A stretch of DNA of 64,000 bases from Bryoerythrophyllum caledonicum. Its lineage: Eukaryota; Streptophyta; Bryopsida; Pottiales; Pottiaceae. Position numbers and translations under genes: made by a program. The notes under the pieces are model-generated. The model did not search any database, had not been told where the DNA came from, and worked only from the letters and a program-made list of their open reading frames with translations. Shown piece by piece: positions 33,971 through 45,913 of this stretch. The stretch is taken from the NCBI GenBank assembly GCA_963971425.1, contig OZ020516.1, positions 20,839,332 through 20,903,331 of the forward strand, in the 5' to 3' direction. How positions within the stretch are numbered: the stretch's first letter is position 1; each line of letters starts with the position of its first letter.

Positions 33971-35435
33971 TTTAGAAGACCCTTTGAAAGAGATAAAATA
34001 TTTGGCTCGTTGGGAAAGGCCTTTGACTATAAATGGACCGGTAAGGGTATAGCTCACCCTCACAATGAGGAGGAAACTCAACAAACACTACACTGGGCTC
34101 GCCTTGCTGCCAAAAATGACCCACACCACTCATCTACACTCATTGTCACACCGGACAAAAATTGGTATCAAAACTCTAACCAACAATCAAGCCCATTCCT
34201 AGACTCCCATATCATTGCACTATTTGAAGCAGACTCAACACCATACGAAGAACCCACTATTCCACCCGAGCTAAAAAAGCCCCGGACTAAACCATCTACA
34301 TTACAAATAATATGTGTCCACCACCAAAATCAAACCCTTGGCACCCTAGAACAACTTGCCGAACTCACCTCCATAGCAAATTCTCTAAACATACACCGCC
34401 TATACACAAAAAGAGCCCCACCATCAAATATACAAACCCCTGTAAACCGAAGCAAAAAATGGTCAAAGCAAACTACATCAATAGTACATTAGATTACCTT
34501 GTAATACCTCCACCCCTCCCAAACTACCAAACTCTAACCTCACCAAAATTTGACCCGGCATATAGCTACTATACCTAGGTCTCCTTCAAACCACTTGAAC
34601 AAGTTAGCCCGGGAAACTGGCGCAAAGAAAAAGCTGGATATGGCATGTACAATCCTATTGAAGAAATTAAATTGGCCAAAAGACTTCATGGACTACAAAA
34701 CATCCTTAGAGCAGAACTTTTGGCCATACACAAAACACTACAAATCATCACAACAAAATACAACAATGAACCCGCACACATTTTCACTGACTGTATCAAT
34801 GCACTTTATCTACTAAACACCCAAATAACACACCCTACCCGCCACAATAGCCACCCCGACCAAACTATATTAATGTCAATGGTCCAAATTTTACAAAACC
34901 GAACACAAATGACAACCCTTCACAAAGTTAGAGCCCATGCCAATATCGATGGAAACAAACAAGCAGATAAACTAGCAAAAGAAGGCCGCAAAAAATTGCA
35001 TAAAAATACTTAAGACCCATAAGAACATGTCCATGCTACCCCATACTACTTCCAAAAAGAAGATTGGCCTTCTAAAGATGATACCCCCAATAAAGGCCCG
35101 GTCAGATTCTTGAACAAATATCTCAAGAAACAAGACCTCTATAACAACCTTGAGACAATCGCAGAAAACCTCCCTGATATAGAAAAATGGACTGGCAACA
35201 ACAAAATAGATAATGAACTCTCTACAAATTTGGAAGAATCCCAGCACCTCCGACTCACAAATAACATGCCTCATCAAATTCCGTACTGGTCAATATATGG
35301 GAAACGCCCGAAAACAACTCTTCTTTGGAATAGAAAGATTTCCATCTATAACATGCCCCATATGCACTTCCACAGACCCCAACACATGGCTACATGTTTT
35401 ACTTAAATGCCATAACCACCACATACACTCCCTAA

Positions 35436-36029
35436 TTGTCAAAAGACATAACAAAGTTGTATGGGAAATCCGTAAAACTAATCACCTCCCATAACAAATC
35501 GAGATGTTTTATCCTCATGAATGCTGGCACCTTTAATAACAACCCACAAGAAAATACGGTCCCACCATGGCTACTCCCATGTACATGTGAAACTCAACGA
35601 TGCCACTGCAATGCTCGACTTAAACCGGACATACTCTGCATTAGAGGCCTACCATACAATGACCCCCCACCCAACCACATAAACCTAGACTACATGATTC
35701 AAATCATCGAATTTACATACTGTAATGACAAATTTTCCCCTGAAACAATCGACAACAAAATAAATATATACCAACCCCTTATTAATGACATCACTGCCCT
35801 CGGATGGAAAGAGGACCCCCTTATTGTAATCACAGCCGGCGCTCGTGCCACCACCTTTATCCCACCTATAAAAACCCTAGAAGATACCTTCAAAATTCCT
35901 ATTGATACAATTACAAACACTTTCAAAAATATTAATATCATTGCCATACAACATGCTATGTCCATCCTCCTACATAAACGCAAAATTGAAAACAACCAAT
36001 CCCTCCTTGATACACAAAATCCTCCATAA
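35436..36029 (+). CDS. LINE C-terminal PD-(D/E)XK-like domain
   Basis: A 197-codon frame at the 3' end of the plus-strand LINE. Cys/His residues CTCETQRCHC sit at 49-58. Then KPDILCI (P64, D65), and IQIIEFTYCND (E92, T94) about 27 residues on, followed by YQPLINDITALGW and LIVITAGARAT. The order PD...(D/E)xK/T then YQPL resembles the restriction-like endonuclease module seen near the C-terminus of some non-LTR elements. This is my reading from motif shape only. In the family such a domain would nick the target DNA for priming. The frame itself has no stop. Confidence 0.5.
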   Translation: MSKDITKLYGKSVKLITSHNKSRCFILMNAGTFNNNPQENTVPPWLLPCTCETQRCHCNARLKPDILCIRGLPYNDPPPNHINLDYMIQIIEFTYCNDKFSPETIDNKINIYQPLINDITALGWKEDPLIVITAGARATTFIPPIKTLEDTFKIPIDTITNTFKNINIIAIQHAMSILLHKRKIENNQSLLDTQNPP

Positions 36030-36305
36030 AAAATTACCCCTCTACTTTATTTTAAAAAACCCTGACATTGCGAAACACACCCCGCTCTCCATCTTTCCCT
36101 CCTCTCCATTTCTCCCTCCTCTCCCTCTCCTCCCCCCCTTTTTTCCTCCCCCCTCCTTCCTTGTTACGTTTATAATTGGTTGGTTTTGTGGTTCTGGCTA
36201 CTTGTTACATAGTGTCTATCCTCGAGAGGGGGAAGTAGTTCCAGCTTACTAATTCCTTGTCCACTGGGCATGGTCTTAGTAGTGGAACAAATAGACACTT
36301 TATTC

Positions 36306-36332
36306 ACGCCAGTCTCCTTCGGAGACTGGCGT
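36306..36332 (+). other. Hairpin in LINE 3' end
   Basis: ACGCCAGTCTCC-TTC-GGAGACTGGCGT is a perfect 12-bp stem with a 3-base loop, 13-20 bp before the LINE end. A relative in inverted orientation lies at 57618-57638. Confidence 0.7.
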
Positions 36333-36345
36333 TCTTCTTCTTCTA

Positions 36346-37186
36346 TCCTTTAGAAGGTAATGTATCATCTTCTAATCTATGCCAAAGTCAAGCGATTCCA
36401 AACCAATATCTAACAGTGATTCAAAAGATCACGTTTGCGTATTGCAGGGTCCTTAGTGATAATTAAGATGACTTCTAACTATTAATACCACAAAGTTTTT
36501 AGTAATGTCCATCTACAGTAAAAAAAGTTCTAAGAAGAATGTTATAAATTGACACCATAGAAACCTACCTAAAGCTTCAAAAGTCCCCAAAGAAACTCTT
36601 GGGAATTTTGGACTTAAGAAAAATTATTTCATTGATCGATACATAAAATATAATTATCAAGGTAGTTTGGAGATTCAACTCATGGATCATAGTGTGGACC
36701 AGAGTATTTCAAATTACCTACACTAATTCCTATAAACCTAAATTATAGTGGTCTACCTCAATTCTCAAATCCACATCAAATCATGTACCTCACAAAATAG
36801 TGTGGGATGTTTCAAAATTGTTGATACAAAATTAAATTTGTAGAATAATGGAGATACAGCAGTGAGGTGACAATGAGTAGCAAGGAGTGGAATATATTTG
36901 GGAGTGACTAGTGAGTGGCGGTGAGGTGGTAGAAAGCATTGTGACACATGTTAAAATGTGTCCACATTAGTTCTGTTCTAAAACCAAAATTGATGTGGTC
37001 CACATCATTTTTCACCCACATTACTAATGCGTCCACACTATATTGAATACACGAAGTAGTACACTGCTATTAACTACATCATTTAGTAAAGTCAAGGAAC
37101 ATTGGATACTCACATAACAAGTTCCTCAACAAAACTTACACTAATTCTCATCTGACCTAGAAACAGAGGTGTGCACACCAAGTACA
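36346..37186. other. Repeat remnants, no gene
   Basis: 36465-36615 matches the right part of family A elements. 36660-37060 shares words (CCACACTATATT, CCTACACTAATT) with the MITE at 58800-59012. Confidence 0.45.
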
Positions 37187-37188
37187 TA

Positions 37189-37539
37189 AGGTAAGCCCCC
37201 CTAATCAACCAAATCCCATAACCAATGCCTATAAAATTGGAGTATAGTCAACCCTCTTCCATCCTATTACCACCCATTCACTTCCAAATGGAGGTTTGCT
37301 TATAGTCAGGACCCCTTGCTTTTGGTCGTTGTTAATGGGGTATACCTATTGATGGCCACCCACTAAACATGGCAAGCAAACTTTGAAATTCATAACTAAT
37401 TGAATAATCATAAAAAAAAATGAAATCACGTGGGTTGAAACTGTAATTTTATTGGCTATCATTGAAAAATAGATATTTTACATTTGCTCTCTCCATATAT
37501 GCACATTGTTTAACTTGTCCGTTATGGCGGAGTTTACCT
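37189..37539 (-). mobile_element. 351-bp MITE with TA duplication (copy 1)
   Basis: Ends are AGGTAAGCCCCCC and GAGTTTACCT, flanked by TA at 37187-37188 and 37540-37541. The same family at 39565-39914 lies in the other orientation and has 350 bp. TA duplication suggests a Tc1/mariner-type MITE. Confidence 0.65.
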
Positions 37540-38472
37540 TAACCCCTAAAGGACCAGAGTCTCCTTCGGAGGGATTTCTGATTTTGGGCAGGTTTCTAAA
37601 ATTCGAAAAAAAATCCTTTTTCTTTGAATTTTTTATTCTAGATTGCCTCTAATAAGAGCTTCGTGGACATATTTTTATTTTATTTTTTGGATTTGTGGTT
37701 TGAAAGTTAGTACCACTTAAAGCCAAAAGTGGGGACACCGGGCACCTCCAAAATTTTTGACAAAAGTTTCTATTGACATTGAGATTTTTCACACATATAA
37801 AGAATATTTACTTTTTTGGAAATTTTCAAAAAAAAATCTTGTCTTTAGTGTAAAAAGGCATTTTATTCCAAGCTAAACATTTTCACACTTTGTCGGGCAA
37901 CGGGGGAAAAAAACTTCATCTTTTCTACATAAAACCTAGAGATCTTCATATTTTTCACTTTTTATTTTTTCAACAACAATATGTGGTGAAAACCTTCTTA
38001 TTGACCGTTTGGATTATCATTTGAATACATACGTAGTTCACAAAAAAATAAAACGTGAACTGGCAATTTTTGAACCTCCACTCCTTGCACACTTGTTTTG
38101 AATATGCTACACCCCTTTTTTACCTCTAAAAATTGATGTGTCGGGAAATAACATCATGCTTAAGACAATGGTAAAAGATTTAGACCTTGTACAATGCAAA
38201 AATTTGATACAAAGTGAAGTCAAAGTCTGCTGATCTACTCAACGCAGGGAAGAAAATGAAATATTGTTTTGACTTTAAACACTGAAATCTATCAATCCGT
38301 GCGGTGGATTGCAACCAAAATTTTACGGCATGTTTGTATAGAAGTCTTTTTTAAGAGCTTACAGTTGAAAACCCGAAATTCACTTTAAAATGTGATTTTT
38401 ATGTCTCTTTTTGGCAGTGGCAGTTTTGGACTTGTTTTAGAGCGAAAGTGGTCGTGGTCCTTTAGTGGTTAA
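37539..38472 (+). mobile_element. TTAA element, family D
   Basis: Starts TTAACCCCTAAAGGACCAG and ends GTCCTTTAGTGGTTAA, 934 bp. It inserted into a TTAA that overlaps the border of the MITE 37189-37539. A relative forms the right half of 1980-3817. Confidence 0.75.
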
Positions 38473-38660
38473 TACGTGAAAATTTCTAAAAACATAAGTA
38501 ACATGATTTAATTTGAGATTCTAAAAAAAAAAACCATAAATATAATAATACAATCTTATAAAGTAAAACTTTCACTTCAAGACAAGGCAAAATTTTGAGC
38601 ACGGTGAAGCTGTACCACTTGCACAGAACCAAACACAAAGTATATGGTAGAATCAGTTTC

Positions 38661-38888
38661 CAACTACACTACAATTGAGAATTAGTGTAACCACACTACT
38701 TAATTTGAAAATGCTATAAGTTTTTACTTTAGATGAAGGTTTTTACTATGAGCACAACTATTGATACTATTCAACGAGGGGAATCATTGTAACTATCGTT
38801 GGTAAAAACATTCATCACAAGTAAAAACATATTAACATTTTAGATCATTTACTGTGCTTAACACTAATTCTCAATTTTAGTGTAGTTG
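38661..38888. mobile_element. 228-bp inverted-repeat MITE
   Basis: CAACTACACTACAATTGAG at the left mirrors CTCAATTTTAGTGTAGTTG at the right, an inverted repeat of about 28 bp. No target duplication was identified. Class unknown. Confidence 0.6.
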
Positions 38889-38943
38889 AAGTCTGCAGAC
38901 ATAGATGAAGTCTACAGACTAGTTGAAGTCTACAGACATTGTT
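38887..38943 (+). repeat. TGAAGTCTACAGAC tandem repeat
   Basis: Three units of 18-20 bp, each starting TGAAGTCT(A/G)CAGAC. Confidence 0.75.
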
Positions 38944-39564
38944 GCGAAGGCATGCGTGCACGTCTTAAGAGCAGCAGCGCATCACGGATTTCCTAGCTTG
39001 GCCATGGTCATGGTCAGCCTGAAGACGGCCATCTTGGGTGCCCTCCTGCATCGTGGTCATAGACATCTGAAGCACAGGTGAGGCTGAAGTAGCTGGGACC
39101 GGGATGTTTGATGAAACATTCCCACCGCGTCAGACTTTACACGGGCCAGAGCATGAGGTGGGATGCAATTATATGTCATCGCGTCAGGTTCAAAGTAGTT
39201 TTCGTGATAGTTTGTAGCCCTAGATGCTGCTAGAGATGACCCACGGAGAGGGTCTCTCTCTTATGCAAAGGAGCACGTTGTGTTCCCTTGTGTTGCAGCG
39301 ATGCAGAGAGTAAGCCAGTTTGCTCTAGACTCTAGCAACTGCAGCTGTGTTTTTCATGTTTTGTTGATGTTTCTCAACCTCTGGGTTCTCATTATGTAAA
39401 TTTGAACCGCGATCTGCAAGGACAACGATTATACAGTTATAATGCTTTGTTCACGCTCCTCAAGTTGAGTTCATGGGTATTACGGAAGTGTACCATTATT
39501 TGGTGGCATTCTGATGAGTACGAGGCGAGCGAGGATGGTAGTCGGAGAAGGAAATGGTGTATTA
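38944..39564. other. Possible old exon region, nothing firm
   Basis: A frame ending at 39569 encodes a basic stretch (GSRRRKWCIK) followed by what looks like a splice donor, but that donor is the end of the next MITE. No gene can be supported. Confidence 0.25.
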
Positions 39565-39914
39565 AGGTAAGCCCCCCTAAAACCGACAAGTTAAGGAATG
39601 TGCATATATGAAGAGAGGATATAATTATATTGTTATTTTTCAGTGATAGTCAATAGAATTGCAATTCCTACCCAAGTGATTTCATTTTTTTTTGATGAAA
39701 ACTGAATTAGTTATGAATTTTCAAAGTGTGCAGCCATGTTTTGTGGGTGGCCAGCAGTAGGTACCCCATAACCAACGACCAAAAGTAAGGGTCTTGACTA
39801 ACAGCAAACCTCCATTTGGAGGTGAGTTGGTGGTAATGGGATGGAAGAGGGTTGGATATACCCCAATTTTAAAGGCGTTGGCTATGGGTTTTTGTTGGTT
39901 ATGGGGGGTTACCT
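39565..39914 (+). mobile_element. 350-bp MITE with TA duplication (copy 2)
   Basis: Starts AGGTAAGCCCCCCTAA, ends GGGGGGTTACCT, flanked by TA at 39563-39564 and 39915-39916. Interior matches 37189-37539 when one is reversed. The stretch 39917-40306 that follows holds no recognised feature. Confidence 0.65.
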
Positions 39915-40526
39915 TATATGGTCTATTGCTGCTTCGAGACAGGTGACACAGTTGTGCTTATGTGGAGTCGTGTGTCGGTAATTTGAGCATTGGTGCCTGG
40001 CAGATTACGTCGCAGCAAATGTGTCTGATAAACACAAACTGTACGTAGGGATGTGCGTATGAGTCGGCTGTGTTTTCCTGGGGCGAAGGATCCTTGATCG
40101 AAGCTTGTGGTTTGCATTGTGATACCGAGCGACGACAGATCAGCGGTGATATATACACATAATGTATGCCAATGGTGAGATCTGTGGGTTGTGTGATATT
40201 GTTCCCCTGTTGTTCCCCTGATGTTATGAGCATCTAGCAGGGTGAGGGTTGTGTTTCGATGAGAGCTTTATATGCGGTGTTTGGAGTGTGTAAGTAGTGC
40301 TCTGTGTACAGTCCCCTCCACAAAGTAAGGTAACCTCTTCTTGTTTCTCACAGGCAGAGGAATAGACCAACAAGAAAACTTGACTAATGCTACCTCATGT
40401 ACACATCAAATATAGAATGTTTTCCATAAATAGTTAGCTTTACGCATGTAGAAGCTTCTTGCTAAAAAAATACAAATCTTTTGTAATCATTTCTAACCTG
40501 AAAATTGGATTGATCAACAACTACTA

Positions 40527-42387
40527 CTACCACTGTATGCTACCTCCTCTAGCAACAATAACAGCTTGTATCCGTTTTGGCATGCTTGCAACTAACTTGT
40601 CTAACATCTCCATTGGTATACTCTCCCAAGCTGCTTGCACTACATTCCACATTTGCTCTTTGGTTTTTGGTCTTTTCATCTTTTGGACCCTATATTTACA
40701 AATCATCCACATGTTTTCTAGAGGGTTTAACCCCTAAAGGTGAGTGGCCTCAAAACAACCAAAAACCTTCAAAACTACCCTCATTTGATGCAAGATGTAA
40801 ATTTTCAATTTTTGACAATTTTTGAAGTATATAACCGTAAGATCTAGTACCTAACTTGTACATGTACATGCATTCCAAATCTTAGTTTCAAATTCCTCAC
40901 CATTTGTGAAATCGTAATGTTCAAAGTTGAAAAAAAAGATTTTTTCCTTGTTGTAGAATGGAAAACTAATGTTTTGGGGGCCAAAAAAACCATTTTTGAA
41001 AGGAAATTTGACATGAGGCTCTTCAAATTCTTGTTCCTATGAGAGTAAGGAATATGTCCATATAATTTTTACCCTCATAGGACCTATAAAACCTAAAGAA
41101 ATGCTTAATTTTTCACATGGAGGTATGCTGAAATACAAATACAAATGCCCATTTTCAACAATTAAAAAGGCATGTAAAAAATAATTGGATTGAAAATCCA
41201 AACGGTGAGATCATGCTTTACTACCACTTTTACATGTTTGAAAAACAAAATTTGAAAAAAAAGTAAAATCTCAATTTTTGGTGAATTTTTGAAGTTACTG
41301 CGATCTAATTGATTTTGGGCAGATTTTTAGAATGAATGAGCATATTCCGCAGTTTTGGGCAGATTTCAGCATGCCCTAACAGTGTTTTCAAACTTTGACC
41401 GTGAATATCTCCTAAAGCATTTTGAAGCATGAATGGTGTCATTGGAAAGGTATGGGAAAACTCTACAACCTGCAAAAAGTTGTAACTCAATACGATCTAA
41501 ATTTAGTAACTGAGAGCCTGACCAAAGTCAGATCCACCACAATCTGGTCGATTTCTCCTTTAGGGGTTAAGTCAGGAGAATTTGGAGGCCAATTGAGCAT
41601 CTTTAAACCAATATCTTTGATTCAATTTTTTGTCACTCTGGTTGTATGTGTTGGTGCACCATCCAACATAAATACTAATTCTTCATGGTTAGCATGATGG
41701 TAGAAGTAGGGCAATAATCCTTGCTCACGTACAATCTCTACAAAGTCCATAGCAGTGCGTTGTCTAAAAGAAATTAAAATTAAAAAACACTTACTAGTTG
41801 CAGTAAAAGCACCCCAAACCATGATTGACATCCTTCCAGACTTGAATGTTGGTGCTAAACATTGTGAATGAAATTTTTGTGAAGTAGTCCGCCATACTCG
41901 AGTTTGACGTGAATAAGCACCAATCTCAAATGACGACTCATCACTCCAAATAACCAACTTCCATTGTTCCACCGTCCAATGTTTATGCTCTTTCGCAAAG
42001 GCTAACCTCAATTTCTTGTGTTTCTCATTCAAGAAAGGTTTCTTCTTGGCAATTCGGTTGCCAAATCCAAGGTCATGCACTTCTTTTCGTATGGTATTCA
42101 TACTCACAGAAATAGGCAAGCTACTAGCAAGTTCATCAAGAGGTATTCTACAATTCTTGACAATCTCATATTTGAGAACTTGTTGATCAATCTCTTGCAC
42201 CTTTTTTGGACGTCCAGATATTTTTGCTATTTGTATTGAACCTCGCTCTCGGTATCACTTGAGAACTAATGAAATGCTCTTTTTTTATTTTCCAACTACA
42301 TTTGCAATTTCACTCAAAGAATGCTCCAGCTGTGATCATTCCTACAATAAAACTCTGTTCTTCTGCTGATAAGAAGTAACTTGTCAT
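40527..42387 (-). pseudogene. Tc1/mariner transposase, DD34E type, interrupted
   Basis: Start ATG at 42387 (MTSYFLSAEEQ), then a damaged N-terminal helix-turn-helix to about 42200. The main frame 42200-41622 carries RIAKKKPFLNEKHKKLRLAF, VIWSDESSFEIGA (first Asp), RMSIMVWGAF and VFMLDGAPTHTT (second Asp). After a TGA the frame goes on to WPPNSPD at the TTAA border, and the C-terminal part resumes at 40730 with NPLENMW (catalytic Glu) to a stop at 40527. Spacing between the second Asp and the Glu is 34 residues, ignoring the insertion. Decay: the N-terminal breaks, one TGA, and the 844-bp insertion. Confidence 0.8.
40727..41570 (+). mobile_element. TTAA element inside the Tc1/mariner transposase gene
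   Basis: Starts TTAACCCCTAAAGGTGAGTG and ends TCTCCTTTAGGGGTTAA, 844 bp including both TTAA copies. The interrupted gene shows one TTAA split between the Leu and Asn codons of SPDLNPLEN, giving direct evidence for a TTAA target duplication. Confidence 0.85.
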
Positions 42388-42854
42388 GGTACTAGTGAGG
42401 GAGAGTGAAAATGAACTTGCTAAATGACAGACACAACAATTCTATGAGCTACTAAACCAACAACTACAGCATCACAAGAAATCAAATTTTGTAGCAAAAC
42501 CTTCTAGGTATGAGTGACCTTCTCAACTCACAGATCATCACAACTACTCAACTTCATGACATTGCAACCAAATTGAGCAACTTAGGGACTCACAGAGCTC
42601 CCTATTCTCAAAAATATTTGCATTGCTTCAAAAAGCTTCACATACCACATGGTACTCAAATTGATGTAACACATGGAATTGCTAGTCTAGAAGCCACTAA
42701 CGCCTCATAAATGCATTCTCAGATACTACAATAATATGATTGCAATTTATCTTGGCTGAATCAACTTCCTAATTTGGATGTTCAATCAAATCAAATGTGT
42801 AACACATGTGAGCTGACCCATGGGGGGTTACCTTTCTTTGTGGAGGGGACTGTA

Positions 42855-43203
42855 CACTCATCCTTCAGATAAGTTGTACACATCCCTCAGATAAGTTGTA
42901 CACATCCCTCAGATAAGATATAATAAGAAAATATGACCTTATCTTGAGTCAAAGTACGTTGATCATGTTTGCGCATGGAAGAAATAAATCAGATTGCACT
43001 CTTGAAATGCATGTATCATACAATTTGAGCGGTTAAAGTTTATTGTTTCTTATTATTGTCTCAAATTTGATGTAGAGAACTTGAACATCCTACAGTTGAA
43101 AATAGCAAAATAAAACTGTATTTAATGTTACAATGTCTCATTTTCAAAAGGCGACTTTGAGATGGTTTTGGTGAAGCATAGTCTTGGTCCTTTGGGGCTT
43201 AAA
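42855..43203. repeat. 22-bp tandem repeat and family B fragment
   Basis: ATCCCTCAGATAAGTTGTACAC-like units repeat two and a half times at about 42858-42918. 42936-43203 matches the right third of family B and ends GTCCTTTGGGGCTTAAA. Confidence 0.6.
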
Positions 43204-43316
43204 GGTCGAGGGAGGGTGGATTTTCCTTTAGCTCACGCCACGTTTGGGGAGGGATGTTGCTTGCGCATAATATATCTCTTTTTGTCTTCGTGGTGTATTG
43301 AGTTGGCTTCATGGTG

Positions 43317-43822
43317 TATTACCCCCTAAAGGACCATTTCCTCCTAGGGGGTCGTTTTCTATTTCGGGCAAGTTCCTACGGTCTCAATTTTTATCATGAA
43401 TTTTGGAGATTTTTAATGAAGATGTGGCATAGTAGCAACTTTGTGGGAACATAAATTTCCTTCACATTGGCCCATTAAAAAGAAAGTTATGCTATTCTAA
43501 ATGCAAAATTGGGGACTCCGGGCAGCTCCAAAATTTTGCTAGAAGTTTCTATTGAGATCAAGATTTTTCGTACATATAAAGAATATCACCATCTATGAAG
43601 ATGTTGGAAAAAAATTCTTGTCTTTAGTGTAAAAAAAACATTCAAACCCAAGTCAAACATTTTCACACATAGTCAGGCAAGGGGGGAAAATCACTTTTTC
43701 TTGCACTTCAAATGCTATAATCTTCACATTTGTGCGGTGGATTGCAACCAAATTAATATGCCATGTTCATATAGAAGTCTATTTTAAGATCTTATGGTTA
43801 AAAGTCCAAAATTTCACTTTAA
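43317..43822 (+). mobile_element. Partial TTAA element, D-like
   Basis: Begins TTACCCCCTAAAGGACCA and shares the D interior ('caagtcaaacattttcacac', inverted relative to A). It has no right end of its own because family A copy 43819 follows. Confidence 0.5.
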
Positions 43823-44769
43823 CCCCTAAGGTATTGTGGCAGTTTTACACCAAAAACACTTCAAAATTAATGGATTCTAGTGCAATGAATAAAGAAGGTA
43901 ACAAAAACTTTGATTTTTAGTTCTGACCGTAGGATCTCAATAAAGGCTTACAAAGAAATACATGTACAAAATTTCATTAACTTTGACTTCACGGATTGAA
44001 AGATTATAGTGTTTGAAGTCAAGCAAATGGTTCATTTTCTTCCCTGCGTTTAGTGGATCAACAGACTTTGACTTCACTTGGTGTCAAAAAATTTCACTAC
44101 ACAAGGTCTAAATCTATTACCATCTTGTTAAGCATGATGTTAGCTCCTTACACACCAATTTTTAGAGGTAGAGACGGGGTGTAGCATATTCAAAACAAGT
44201 GTGCAAGGAGTGGAGGCTCGAAATTTGTTAATTCACACTTTAATTTTTTTTTAACATAATATGTTTTCGATTGATAATCCGAATGGTTAATAAGAAGGTT
44301 TACATTACATATTGTTGTGGAAAAAATAAAAAGTGAAAAATATAAAGATACCTAGGTTTTATGTGGAAAAGAAGAAGTTTTTTTGGTACCTTGCCCGACA
44401 ATGAGTAACAATGTGTGAAAGTGTTTGACTTGGGTTGGTATGCTATTTTTCACTAAAGACAAGAACTTTTTTTTGACAATATGAAGGGAAATAGTATTAC
44501 TTGCGAGTACTGAAAATCTCACATTCAATAGAGTGTCCTGTCAAAAGTTTTTGGAGGTGCCCGAGGTGCCCGCCCTCCCCATTTAAAATTCAAAACCCTA
44601 TAACTTTTTCATCAAATGTCCAATTTAGGAAAAATTTGTTTTCCCACTAGCCTTGGTAATGTCTTTCTATAGAAAAAATTTCAAAGAAGAATGTTGGAAT
44701 TTGACACCATAGGAACCTGACCGAACTTTCAAAAAGCCCATTTTTGACACTTGGTCCCTTAGGGGTTAA
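43819..44769 (+). mobile_element. TTAA element, family A (copy 3)
   Basis: 951 bp, TTAA at both borders, starting TTAACCCCTAAGGTATTGTG and ending GGTCCCTTAGGGGTTAA. It marks the left edge of the right arm of the segmental duplication. Confidence 0.8.
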
Positions 44770-44874
44770 TGGTTAGTGCTAAAGTGAGGATTAGTGTTAG
44801 AGCAAGAGAACAAGCTTCACTAAGGTCTCTCATTGGCCCACAAGGCAAGTACCTCGTTGGAGCACAAGAGATCC

Positions 44875-45683
44875 TTAACCCTTTAGCGCCCTGGAAGCCT
44901 GAAATGAAACTCCGGAGGTGCTCAAACTCAATTTGCATGAAATCCATGAGGAACTAAGCGTCGAGATGTGAGATTCAGATTTGCGCACTCATTACACAAA
45001 CACTCTCCAACAATCAGATCATGATTTGAATTTTCTAGAACTCTTGGAAAAGCTAGGAATACAACACAACATACACCAAATACACTAAAATACAGTGAAT
45101 ACTGTGAATACTATGTCACATACTATGTTGTATTTCACACACATGCAAATCGATTTTGGTCTTAAATTTTGATTGAACTTCGTCTTTAAAACATTCTTCA
45201 TTGTTTGGGTATTGTTGATCTCTCTCCTTACATACGAAACTACCGTTTTGATTTGTATAAGGTTGGAACAATTTTGTATACAATCAAGTAGAAAAAAGCA
45301 AAAAAATCATCAATAATTGTTTATAAATATTTTCTTCACATATCATATGCCAATGCGAAGCTATCAACCTAGTGCACATGTGAACCACTTTAATTCAAAG
45401 TAAAAAAATTCTTGCAAGAATCTATTGATGGTTAAAGTAGTACACCCTCCAAAATCCACAGTTTTCACTACCAATATACGGTAACTTTAAACACTATAAT
45501 CTATTCCATCAACCGTTGGATGATGTGAAAAATTTCCCCAAAGTTCAGGTCATGGGTGAAGTTCAATTTTGTAAGGTTAGATATTAATATTACTCATTGT
45601 ATTTCCATCAAATCCGGTTCAAAGAAAAAAATCAGTAGAAATCTTGGTTTTTCCATAAACATCTCTGGGCGCTAAAGGGTTAA
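44875..45683. mobile_element. TTAA element, family F, perfect 17-bp ends
   Basis: TTAACCCTTTAGCGCCC at the left and GGGCGCTAAAGGGTTAA at the right are exact mirrors. The left arm has a single TTGA at the matching site (450-453). It inserted into the border TTAA of a family A element. CCCTTT ends with TTAA fit piggyBac-like elements well. Confidence 0.85.
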
Positions 45684-45913
45684 CCTCTAAGGTACTGTGA
45701 CAGTTTCACACCAAAAACACTTCAAAATTATTGGATTCTAATGCAATGAACAAAGAAGGAAACAAAAACTTTTATTTCTAGTTTTGACCATAGGATCTCA
45801 ATTACGACTTATTGAGTAATATACTCACACAATTTCATAAACTTTAACCACGCTTATTGAAAGATTATAGTGTTTGAAGTCTAGCAAATGGTTCATTTTC
45901 TTCCCTCCGTTCA
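45680..45913 (+). mobile_element. Truncated family A element
   Basis: The first ~230 bp of family A (starting TTAACCTCTAAGGTAC), cut within 'cttccctccgttcaatg'. The left-arm counterpart 450-1405 is full length. Confidence 0.7.

Larger units (their letters stand above)
33971..36345 (+). mobile_element. LINE, plus-strand 3' half with intact tail
   Basis: This 5'-truncated copy of the same LINE type runs from the linker (33971-34490), through RNase H (34645-35010: RAELLAIHKTLQII, HIFTDCINALYLL, HKVRAHANIDGNKQADKLA) to a CPIC-x9-H-x4-C zinc knuckle near 35345 and a C-terminal nuclease-like domain (35436-36029). The 3' untranslated part is C/T-rich, then carries a 12-bp perfect hairpin at 36306-36332 and ends in TTCTTCTTCTTCT, the kind of short tail made by LINE 3' priming. 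Coding is broken by several frame changes. Confidence 0.8.
40309..42852 (-). mobile_element. Tc1/mariner element, 2544 bp, TA duplication
   Basis: Ends CAGTCCCCTCCACAAAG and its mirror CTTTGTGGAGGGGACTG are identical over at least 17 bp, flanked by TA at 40307-40308 and 42853-42854. The transposase is on the minus strand. An 844-bp TTAA element (40727-41570) sits inside; without it the element would be about 1.7 kb, normal for the superfamily. Confidence 0.9.
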
